A stretch of DNA of 64,000 nt. It comes from Ceriagrion tenellum. Taxonomy: Eukaryota; Arthropoda; Insecta; Odonata; Coenagrionidae. The translations under genes and the position numbers were made by a program. The DNA lies in contig OY720633.1 of the NCBI GenBank assembly GCA_963169105.1, forward strand, positions 163,757,780 through 163,821,779. Reading direction: 5' to 3'. Each line of letters opens with the position of its first letter. Within the stretch, counting starts at the first letter, position 1. Shown here one piece after another: positions 12,934-22,295 of the stretch. The notes under the pieces were generated by a model. That model had not been told where the DNA came from and did no database searches. It saw nothing but the letters and a program-made list of their open reading frames with translations.

Positions 12934-13015
12934 TTTCTTGTACTCCATCCAAACGTCTGATTCTAGAACTAGGATCATCAGACAAATTAAAAACCGGCGG
13001 AGTCAATGGCAGCAT
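12934..13015 (-). CDS. Possible cryptic or alternative first exon inside the EGF gene
   Basis: An ATG at 13015 opens a frame of 27 codons (MLPLTPPVFNLSDDPSSRIR then RLDGVQE) that ends at a strong donor, GAAA/GTAAGT, at 12933. The donor is phase 1 and would splice in frame to the EGF exon starting at 7834, changing its first residue from D to N. The peptide has no signal sequence, which argues against a secreted product. No homologue is recognised. The upstream 13015-13420 is CpG-rich and could be a promoter. This may equally be chance; the support is one good splice site with compatible phase. Confidence 0.2.
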
Positions 13016-14094
13016 AAGCTTCGAATCACCCGACCTGTCGGTACAAACTTATCTTATACCGCAGAAACTGATGTCAGTTTCATCAGTAACTGAAGTTAAT
13101 AATCGATGCATTTCCAGGGTCGAAGCAAAGAAACAGCCAGGACCATGGACACACAGAAGGACCAGAACAGGACATCGGAAATATTAAAGAAATAAATACG
13201 GACGAAAAATAAAATGTATCATAAGAAAACGCGGTAAAGGTTTCGACAAGCTCCGACAACCGGAATCGAACATTCCAGATAGTAAACACCGCGGAGTTTA
13301 CGCGTCGAAGCGACTTTCTCGGACCGTTCCGTCACCCGGGTTTCCGGAGAGAGTAGACATTGGCATGCAGCAAGCGAACGCCGAGTATACCTTCGACCGA
13401 GTATACCGAAAACAAAAGCTCGCTTGGCATCGTTAGAATTAAAAATGAGGATGGCCCCGGAAGAATTTTACGGAGTGAATATAATAGCTGGAATTTGCCG
13501 CAACTTCTAAACACATCTAAAAAGCCGCATATTGAAACCCATGCAAATTTTAACACTATATTATAATAATAAGACAAATATAGAGTTTAAGAGTTGTACT
13601 GATAAACAATGAATTACAATAATTCGCACTTTTTACATTATTTCATCGTCGATGCCGTAAAGCGGTGAAAATCGTTGACACGAAGTATTTTACTTTATTA
13701 TGTTCACGTACAACTCGACGATGGCACCAAGCAATGAAACGCATTGCACTTTATGAGGCATAGCTGAAAATTCGAAGTTTACCTAGCTATGAGCATAAAA
13801 TACTTCCAAGAAGTGAAGCCGGCCCCAGCCAAGTTTCAGAGTTGTAATTAACTCGAATTAAATCAGGCCCGGTTTTGCCGTTGGGCGGACTCAGCACTGG
13901 TCTAGAGTGCTATTTTTTAAAGGTGACTTTGCCCGTTTTTTTGCTGTTAGCAAACGTTAGTAGTAATTATTTCTTTATTGTAGTAGATATGAAACACTAC
14001 GAGCCGAGTCGGAATAGTCACCTCGGCATTGCATCCTTCAAATACAGAACTCTATAAGCTCTCACACATTCTCAGTTTCCCAGTGCAAATGTAA

Positions 14095-14290
14095 ATGTGG
14101 AGTTGAATTTCCGCGGTAGAATCGAAGGGGAGGCGCCGCGTTGGTTAGGGCATGGTTGGCTTCAAAAAGGAAATCCGGGCCTGACATTACCACTCCGGAG
14201 GAGGGAATCGAACCTGCAGCTTAGAACGCGAAAACCCAGAGACATAAGACGCTCGCAACTCTCCATTCTCACACGAGAGGTGAAAAAAAA
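14095..14290 (-). mobile_element. tRNA-derived SINE-like sequence
   Basis: On the minus strand a B box (GGTTCGATTCCCTCC) lies near 14205-14220, downstream of a tRNA-like segment starting around 14270 (GCGAGCGTCTTATGTCTCTG). The flank at 14110-14190 is GC-rich. It does not fold into a clean tRNA as far as I can judge by eye, so a SINE remnant is preferred over a tRNA gene. The boundaries are approximate. Confidence 0.4.
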
Positions 14291-14299
14291 TCAGAATAT

Positions 14300-14930
14300 C
14301 GAGAACTACAATCGTTATTTTCACAAATAATTCGCTATTAAATGATTTGAGAAGACTTCAGATTTTTTCTCGGTTTGTGCTCACGTGCGTGGCATCATTC
14401 TCACATCCATATCCTCAAGATCATTTTCTTTCCAGACATATGGATTTCTTAACCGTTGGGTTGTTTCCTGCTCAACCCACGATCGGTGGAGAGACAACGA
14501 CGAAGCATCGACGACTGGTTGGAGGCCCCAGAATGCCCATCCACTTCCGAGAGAACCTAGGGCGCGGAAGGGAAGTTGTAGGGATGGGGAAGCCGACCAT
14601 AAATACATACATGTATATGTATGAATGAATGCACACGTATATCTAACGTCCGATGCTGGAGGCTAGTTCCGAGTGACACCCTTACCCATATCGGAAAGCA
14701 AAGCGGTCGAGAAAACCCGAGTAGAAGAGCATCGACGACGCGCAGCCCGTCAACAGTCCGAGGACGGCAGCGACCGAGAGTCGCTCTCGGACTCAAAAAG
14801 TCACCGTATGGCGGTAACCGGCCGAATAAGCTTATCGCACTCGTAAAATAAAATATCACCATCATCACGGCACAAATAAACGAACTACAAGCGCCGAAAT
14901 CGGTAGATCGGCTCTTGGTGCTAACAACTG
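14300..14930. other. CpG-rich intronic block, no supported gene
   Basis: GC-rich sequence with many CpGs, especially 14640-14830, and long open frames on both strands (for example minus 14557-14934). The proteins read from it look like GC-driven chance translations. A 7-base inverted repeat CCGAGAG/CTCTCGG lies near 14780. It could be an internal promoter or a decayed element; I see no splice structure. Confidence 0.3.
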
Positions 14931-15690
14931 ACAACTTAGATTATTTGCGATTCCTGTATTTTTTCGACATTACGTAGGGGATGATAGAACTAGAGCAATT
15001 AGCATACTCTTTCCGCTTAAAACAGTAAGTAAAATAACTTCAGAACTTCAAATGTAGCTCCTAATTTCAAATAGTAAATATTTATTCTATCCAAATAGTT
15101 AAACCTTATCCATCGCAAAAGGGTATTAAAGTAAATTTTCAATGGGTAAAGCGTACGAATACGTATTAGCAGTCCTGCTGTAAATTATTTGAAGTGCAAC
15201 ATCGTAACAGACATTTTACAATAATTCAGAGTAAACACAATTAAAAGTATAAGTGGAGCTATAACTTTTTTAATCTTCCCCATATATGTCTACGTGAGCT
15301 TGTGCTGGGTTATACTTATTCGTGTTAAAAGTAGGCATCGTTTCGGCGGACACCGGTAGAGTCACTCAGCAGGATGTTAAGTATGGGATGGAGAGGGAGG
15401 CATCAATTGGGGAATGGGGGAGGTGAAGGAATGTGAATGGAGAAGATAAAAAAAAATTCATTGCTGCTCAAGTTGTTGATACCGCATGCATATCAATTTT
15501 TCAGGATTTGATTCATCTTGAAGGTTATTAAACAGCGGTTGGTTTCCTATTGAAATTCCCTAATATTTTTTTAGTGGCTAAAACAAAATTTGGCATCAAA
15601 GAGAGCGTAAAGGTAATAATATAAAAAAATGCTCATCAAATAATCGCACAATCAAGTTTCTAATCCATGTCACACAAAAATAATCTCAGA

Positions 15691-15733
15691 ATCAATATTT
15701 TTATGGAGTTTTTGTCTCCATAAAAATATTGAT
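15691..15733. repeat. Perfect 18-base inverted repeat (AT-rich hairpin)
   Basis: The arms ATCAATATTTTTATGGAG (15691-15708) and its exact reverse complement (15716-15733) are separated by a 7-base loop. A partial third copy of the arm (TAAAAATATTGATAC) follows at about 15743. It is probably the end of a small foldback or MITE-type element. Confidence 0.75.
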
Positions 15734-16059
15734 GTACTAAAATAAAAATATTGATACATTAATGTTCGGCATGCGTTTCATGAAAATACTTAGTCTTAGC
15801 AACACCTGTATCATTAACTGTTGGTATCAAAGCAAAAATAGATAAGACAAGTAGTTATGAATTTACACATTATGTTTCTCACATTGTACACTCTTCCCAA
15901 TTGCATTTCCAAAGTTACAACATCTCAGACGAAGGAAAAACATGGACTAGATGATGTCAATAGTTTCCCGGGTTGCGTCCGCGTATGTTGTTGGGTAATA
16001 CAACAGTTACGCCAGAAATCCTGCTAGGAACAACAAACAAAACATGGACTATTTCTACA

Positions 16060-16860
16060 AATGTTTACGTTAAGGTCAGCTCCAAACGAAAATCCTTGAA
16101 TATCTACAAGTATTGAACAATTAAGAAAACTCGACACATTTAAAAAAGCTGATTTCGATGCGATCGAGTGTCATCAAATAAATTCCTTTCCCGACTTTCA
16201 AGAATGAAGCATTGATAGAGACGAGGAGGGTACTTGGAAAGCTTTTCTTTCGATCTTCCATTCAGGAATGAGAAAATACATCCCAAATAAAAAAAAAGAG
16301 AGCAGCGAACCAAGATGGTACAATGCGGAAGTAAGAAAAGCGTTAAGGCATCAGAGAGTATGCCACGCCAAGGTGAAAAAACTCCCGAGCAGATTTAACC
16401 GCTGATGATGAGTCAATAATTGAAAAATATAAATTGTCTAAAGCCGCTACGAAGGAAGCGTTTCGTAATGCATTCATAGATTTTAGAAGTAAAACACTTT
16501 TAGAAAAGTTGAAGGACAACCCAAAAGCTTTTTGGTCATACGAAAGGGAAGTTCAAGGCTAAAGATCAACAGTTAGCCCACTGACAAACGATTAAAGTTA
16601 AGTATTAAGAAATAGTTCGGACAAAGGGTATTTACTGAGCTCTTACTTTCAAAGTGTGTTCACCAATTCTTCACAGAATACATCCGTGATGGAAGATGAC
16701 CGTTACCGGCAAGCGATGCCTCCTATTGATATCTGTGCTCACGAAATAGAAAATTTGTTAAAATCGCTGTCCAAATAAGTCACCAGGCCCTGAAGAAATT
16801 CCTTTCCGCGTGTATTAAGAAGTGGCTTCAAAAATTTCTCCCAACTTGCTCACAATACTT
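16060..16860 (+). mobile_element. CR1/Jockey-like non-LTR retrotransposon fragment, broken
   Basis: Translations in shifting frames give the segment between endonuclease and reverse transcriptase. KADFDAIECHQINSFPDFQE is followed by GMRKYIPNKKKESSEPRWYN and AEVRKALRHQRVCHAKVKK, matching the family's K-a-D-f...y-i-P-k-k...p-p-W-w-n pattern. Then come KEAFRNAFIDFRSK, NPKAFWSYER and YFQSVFTNSS (the N-P-k-x-F-W and F-x-s-V-F-t motifs), and near 16775 the remnant of K-S-P-G-P-D-G-I-P-x-R-V-L-K that opens reverse transcriptase. Stops and frameshifts interrupt it. It is inserted antisense in the EGF gene intron. The catalytic palm is missing, so this is a dead fragment. Confidence 0.75.
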
Positions 16861-17219
16861 AGTAAATATATCAAATAACACGTAGTTCCCTTCACGGAAA
16901 GCACTCGCGGTGCGTCGTCACTAACAGGATCACAGGGATTGACCACGAGGCCCACAATCACAGAGGGGATGGGTCGGAAGGGCCTATGCAATGGGAAAAG
17001 TGTTTGAGCCCTGGTCAAAGGTTTCAAGGGGAGAAGCGAAAGTGGGGGACAGGACAGATTGGTTCCAAATTAGGATTAGGGGTCGTTGGAAATAAGGCGT
17101 GGGTGTCCAGGAAGGCCATCTTCATCTTTCTGGAAACTAGAGGAATTTCAAGCTGCTCGCAAAAAACAGTGGAGAAGTTTTGCACGCTATTCTCCTCTCT
17201 TAGTCTTTGCTATTAAGAC

Positions 17220-18540
17220 ATTTTCTTCTACCAACCTACCCAAGTAATTGCTCCAATTACTTCAAATTATGACCTCCTACTTTTGTGACCAGCCTCGCTT
17301 TCTTTGACCTGGAGGTTTTCATTACTTCGGTTTCGTATTTCCCCTACTCATTTTCCAACGCATCAACTAAAGCTTGAAATCCCTTCGGCGATCGACAAAC
17401 CAACGCCTGTTTCTTCGCGAATCCAACCGACTTAAACAGTTGGCCTTCTACTTGAATTCCCACATTTAGCTCCTCCCATATCTCTCTTGTAATTTTCTCA
17501 GAATGTGAAAAGGCGAAGGCGACAACCGGCGCCCTGGCCGTACCTCGCGACCCAGAACCGCCAATCCATATTCACCGTCATTTCCCCTCACCTGTGAGGA
17601 GTACAAATTCGGGATGGGTCTCCTATCCCATCAATCTATTTTCATCAATATCTGCATATGTTTTTCCCAATCAACCCTGTCGAGCATTTTTTTTCGAAAT
17701 CCAAAATACAAGCAAAAAGATTCCAATTACATGTAAGTATGTACTAAATCTTTCTCGCTGAATAAAGAATGTGAATTTTTCTTAGGTTAAACACTAGGTC
17801 AGACCTCGTATTTTCGCCGACGATTCAATGTGTCTCGTTCATCGTCTTCAGGATCATGATGCTTCTCTATGAAAACCGAAAGAATTAAAAAACCAACCCT
17901 ATATGAAAATAACAATTGACCAATCAGCTGGTACCTGACCTCACAGGACACGTCGGCGAGCTGGCCCGGTGTTTATCCCGAAAAGTATTTACATCGTAAT
18001 TACGAAAACATCCTAATAAATCCTAATTACGTTAATAATATATTACGTTCTACAAGTGCTCTCACCACCGCAATCACACGAGTTGATCTTCAAGTGGCCA
18101 TAGCCCGAGTGGTGATCTTCTTTCTTTACAACCATTTATTAATTATTTTAAGCAAAACTTTTGCCGAAAGTGAAATAATCTAATTGTTTAATACTCCTCG
18201 CATGCTGACGCTTTCTTCTTCGGGTTAGGTATTAATGGTGTTTTTACGAGGTTCTTTTGCCAGACTCCTCCCTCATAGATTTTCTCTCTTCATACCAAAA
18301 TTCATCAGTAACTCCAAAGGCACGCAACCTACGCCAACAGCTTTTCTAGCCTTCATTTCTCGCGATGCCTTCTCTATTTCGATGTAGAGTTCCTTCGGTG
18401 CGAGATAATCCTTCTCCATTATTCTTTCACCCTCTTTATCTAGGTTTTCCGGCCGATTACCGCTGTCAAGTAGTTCTCTCCAACTATCTTGGATATATCT
18501 CCAGCGAGGGGGGAATCCCGCAGAAAAACTCTTTCGCAAC
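17220..18540 (-). mobile_element. RTE-like non-LTR retrotransposon, reverse transcriptase remnant
   Basis: In minus-strand order, 18540-18190 reads NRPENLDKEGERI, KASREMKARKAVGVGCVPLE and then LIPNPKKKASACEEY. These are the start of RTE-type reverse transcriptase (K-a-l-r-x-m-K-x-g-K-A-x-G-x-D-x-i-P-x-E-L). From about 17715 down, in shifting frames, it reads DFEK, LDRVDWEK-like, MQIL, then GREVRPG, the A-motif F-x-K-A-F-D-R-v-x-W and the following g-V-R-Q-G-C-x-L-S-P block, continuing to about 17390. Between these halves, 17720-18180 is unrelated and looks inserted. The catalytic aspartates are not intact in one frame, so the element is inactive. Confidence 0.7.
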
Positions 18541-18828
18541 TATTGCGGTCAGTGGAAAAATTAACTTTTAAACCTATCGGCTTCCCACGTTTGCGATCGT
18601 TTCTACCCTAATACTTGGGATATTGCACAATAATTTGAACGTTTTCCGAAAAATAGTCTCCTTCGACCCTTAGCAAAAGATCGAACCTATATACCTCCCT
18701 CAGATCTGGAAGAGAAACCCACTCTATTTTCTCAAACAATTCGGACACATTTGCTAAGGTCGTCGTAACGACACTTAACAAATTGAGCCACTCTCCGCAA
18801 TACTCGATTTATTTTTTATACAAATCCG

Positions 18829-18889
18829 CCTTCGATAGAGTTCCAAATACCGGAGACATCGTCTCCGGTATTCGGAACTCTATCGAAGG
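18829..18889. repeat. 29-base near-perfect inverted repeat with 3-base loop
   Basis: The left arm 18829-18857 and right arm 18861-18889 are reverse complements at 28 of 29 positions, with loop ATC. The single mismatch is A at 18845 facing the C at 18873. Such a long, nearly perfect stem with a 3-base loop is rare by chance. It lies about 290 bases from the end of the RTE fragment. It could be the tip of a foldback element, a recent palindromic event or a small-RNA precursor; the sequence alone cannot decide. Confidence 0.85.
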
Positions 18890-21598
18890 ATTAGCTAGAT
18901 CGCAGATTTTATATTCGCATTTCCCCATGCCAGGCCGTAGGTATGGAACATATCTAAGTCTTTAACTGACTCAAAATCGATAATTCGGTTTGATTAATAG
19001 CGTAACTAAAGTTGATCGAGTTATTCTTTTTCCAAAAATTCAATACCACGCATTTAATTTTTAAATTCACTTTAATTCTAACTACTAAGTATAACACCAT
19101 TCATGTATTGAATTTAGGTCTTTTTTCAACGCATTCCCCAGAAACTCACTGATAACATTCCTGCGGCGTCTGAGAATAGGCTAATGATGCCCACTACTAC
19201 TGAAGTTATGTTATAAATACATATAAAGAGGAAATTTAACAGTCCGATAGCACTCTTCTGGCCCATCTCACCTCCCATTTCTTGTCTCAAGTTTCAAAGA
19301 GGTAACATTAAATTATCTCGGTTATTTAACGCAAATAACTATAAATAATGAACATTTTCTTTAAATTTGGATAAGCTAATATATGCAGCTTCCGATTGAC
19401 TGATAAGACACTTTAATTTTCTGCCCTTGTAATTTTATCATACGGCTCTCTGAGGTCACGAAAGCGTTATGTCAAACCCTCGTAATGAGCGGATTATAGC
19501 GCGGCGTAATCCACAGAATCGGAACAGGCTTTATTTGTAGCCGGTGAATAACGCCGGAGGAACATGCCGCCCCTAAGCAATATAGTCGCTCCTTAGGTCT
19601 AGATACACTGAAAAATAACGAGGTTTCCTCAACCATTGGAACTCAGAGGGAAAGCAGAAGGGAAATTTTGGAGTGAAATTAACAATCTTTCCGCTCTCTT
19701 GATAATCACAGCCGCTGAGGCCTTCACGGATACGGAGGGAGGGTGCCTTGTCTACATCTCATCTGCGAAACACCTCTGAACTGATACGCCGATGCACACA
19801 ATGATCAACGCTGAAATTCTATCTCACTGAGAAAATTAATACTCCAAATCTACTTCTCACATCAGCGTGGCCACACACTGGACGATTTGTGAAATACAAA
19901 AAACATCGGTGACCCGATTGGATTTTCTAAAGGAGAGATCAAACAGAGCGACGCACAATTCTACAAGTGAACGCTCAATTCCATCAATCTACTATTGACT
20001 TTTAATACGCTTTTTACAAAGAATCTATGCATTCAGAAAAAGGTGAGATTTTTTCCAACTGATTCCGGAAAGAACAGTTAATTAGTTGAGAAACACAACT
20101 GAAGAATTCCCAGTGCTACGCAAGCGTAATGATACGACACATATTATCTAAATGTATAACCACATAAAAATGTTATGCCAGTTACGACTACTTCATACTG
20201 CAGGTTACTTTTGCAGCGGTGATTACATTGCAAACGCTTCCAATAGGGACGTTTTGATAACACGCTGCGTCTTACTTTTACGTTAGGGTAGTAATTTTAA
20301 CCAACCAAATACTACCTTCCATATGAGAACCCTCTTTTAAACGAGAGTTCCCATTAAAGGAAACGAAAATATATAGTTTATGCAAATAGAACCGCAATCA
20401 TATTTGTGACTACTCTGAGGGATCTTAAAATTGATAGTATACCATATAAGAAGCCGGAATCAGGAACAATATTTAGTGAAAAAGTCGTGAGAAATATTCG
20501 ATACCATTACCTGTTTACGGAACGTTAATCAGTAAAAAAAAAAGCCCTACAACAGCAGCCGATATCCTCACACAAGGAATCGGGTTTACGTCTCTGAACA
20601 ATGGAGGAAGGCACAAACAAAAAGCAAAATTAGGTTTATTTGGATATTATCAGATTATTTTATTACAAATGTAATACTAGTAACAATGATCAAATGACAG
20701 TATTAACACACCAAGCGAAAAAGAATCGTTGGCCGTTTCTTCGATTTTAAACAACTATTATACTATTAATAGCTGAAAGAATACAAAAATGCATCGAAAT
20801 TCATCAATGGCCATAACTCGAGCTCAGGTCTTCTTACTACCGGACAGAGTATGCCACCATGCAACGGCAGAATCACTGACTAGCACATCTGAAATCGGAT
20901 TCGGATCCCCGTTAGGCTAAAAAATTTATTTTGCCATGGACTAACCCACATAAACACTTCAACTTTCTTCCGCTTGTTTGACGGGATACGAAAATATTCT
21001 CGTAGGACTGTTACAAAGAACTATTTTTTAACTTCAAGATTCTCAAATACTACCGATGCGCCGCAAATTCAGCGGTTATAATGGATTTATCCATTTTCTG
21101 AACGTCCCTGATATTGTGATGTTCCGAGAATGCAGCGATCATTTCAGACAGAACAGAAATCTTTCACTCATGAATTAAAAGAAGTTTCATAGGATAGCCG
21201 TGAGTTTCATAAGTGCTTATAGTGTACCAAAATTGCTCCAAGGTTACTGGAGGGACTGGGAGGGGAGCCGCTAAATGCTTACGAATTTTTAATGCAAATT
21301 TCAGTATTAAATCGGGTATTGCAAAATTCAAAAGAAGCGCGTTTAAGGCCGACGTGTATGCGCTATCCTCGCACTACACCACATAAGCACGTCAACCAAC
21401 TTTCAAAAAACACGAAAGGTGGGCAGTCGAACAGGCAACCTCAAGCATTAAATTTTCCTGCACACCATATTCGAAGAAAACACAAGCAGTGGAAAAAGTT
21501 AATAATCGAGGAAGCACCTTCCTTTCCACCAAGTTTCCTTCCTGGTCCTATTCATCCTCATTTTATAAGACCGATGATTCAACAACATCGTCCACCTA

Positions 21599-21660
21599 AA
21601 TAACCAAACGTCCACAGCCATTACTCTATTTGAGGGTGTACCCACTTCAACTTTGATACG
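21599..21660 (+). repeat. Direct repeat, copy 1 (second copy 22042-22100)
   Basis: The block with CACAGCCATTACTCTATTTG recurs 440 bases downstream as CACAGCCATTACTCTCTTCG, with similar flanks on both sides (AAATAAC before, AGGGTG after). The two copies flank a SINE and the second ends just beside the EGF exon donor at 22125. Confidence 0.6.
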
Positions 21661-21837
21661 GCTCGCAGGATACTTCAAAGATGTCGATGAACTAGGATAC
21701 ACCGCAACCTCACCCTTAAGGTGGATCTTGAACCATAAGATAGAACCTGAACCTTATGACAGGACCTTCGTATGAAAGATATAAGCAGTTGTTGACAATT
21801 CTTCATTACCACGGGCCCACAAACTCGTTTAAAAAGG

Positions 21838-22035
21838 TCTTATGCTCCATGGGAATCGGGTGAGATGCGGTAGAAAACGAAACAGCTTCCTCTCCCGAGG
21901 CCTGGGGTTCGAGTCCAGGCAGCAGAGCAGGATTTTTTTAGGAATATCGATCCACGAGCCGGGTTTCTCTCCACCCTTCTCCCATTGATCCCCAAGTGAT
22001 CCTTCCCAACACCATAAACAGAAAACAAGGGTCAT
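21838..22035 (+). mobile_element. tRNA-derived SINE next to an EGF exon
   Basis: A B box (GGGGTTCGAGTCCAGG) at about 21904 follows an A-box-like GCGGTAGAAAACG. The 3' tail has GCCGGGTTTCTCTCCACCCT, nearly identical to GCCGGGTTTCGCTCCGCCCT in the SINE at 46888-47185, so the two belong to one family. The insertion lies antisense in the intron, about 100 bases from the exon donor at 22125. Confidence 0.65.
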
Positions 22036-22041
22036 TCACCC

Positions 22042-22100
22042 AAATAACGATCACAGCCATTACTCTCTTCGAGGGTGAAACCAATTTTAATCTCTCGTCT
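22042..22100 (+). repeat. Direct repeat, copy 2 (first copy 21599-21660)
   Basis: This matches 21599-21660 at most positions. Its right end is within 26 bases of the intron start at 22125, so a repeat has been placed or duplicated almost up to the splice donor. Confidence 0.6.
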
Positions 22101-22125
22101 CACACTAAGCTGGGGAAAAACTTAC

Positions 22126-22295
22126 CGCGGCAGGTGACCCCGTCGGCTGCGACACGGAACCCCGGCCAGCAGGAGCACATGGGTCCTGCAAGGGTGTCCA
22201 CGCATCTGTGCTGGCAGGGGTGCGGGTTGGCTGCATCCGGGCGCCCTCCGTGGTTGCGACACGTCGCCACGGTTTCACCACCACCGCCGGAGCGC
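22126..22295 (-). CDS. EGF-repeat protein, upstream exon with one EGF module
   Basis: The exon is 170 bases. The acceptor is GTGTACGCAG/GC after a pyrimidine-rich run, and the donor is CGCG/GTAAGT (strong). It enters in phase 2 and leaves in phase 1. It begins with a glycine-rich stretch (RSGGGGETVAT), then CRNHGGRPDAANPHPCQHRC, PMCSCWPGF and GVTCR, with cysteine spacing of an EGF-like module. No N-terminal calcium motif is visible. Splicing to exon 7834 reads CR-DINEC, so the next calcium-binding module follows directly, as in fibulin-type tandem EGFs. This exon is far more GC-rich than the other three. The preceding exon, which must end in phase 2, was not found. Confidence 0.8.

Larger units (their letters stand above)
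7835..22125 (-). other. Long intron of the EGF gene (14.3 kb), rich in transposon remnants
   Basis: The flanking exons are joined in phase 1 (TGCCGCG / ATATCAATGAG gives C-R-D-I-N-E). The intron holds an R1-like element (8940-11870), a possible cryptic exon (12934-13015), SINEs, a CR1/Jockey-like fragment (16060-16860), an RTE-like fragment (17220-18540), and hairpins at 15691-15733 and 18829-18889. CpG is rare up to about 11.3 kb and common afterwards. I found no recognisable element in 12000-12900, 15000-15690 and 18900-21590; those stretches are AT-rich sequence without supported exons. Confidence 0.6.

Noticed and set aside
17808..17860. Second hammerhead ribozyme at the RTE insertion
   Set aside because: CTGAAGA and GAAA are present, but stem II does not abut GAAA and no U-H cleavage site follows a plausible stem III.
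20840..20960. Possible SINE with GGATTCGGATCC
   Set aside because: The B box is altered and no tail is shared with the other SINEs here.
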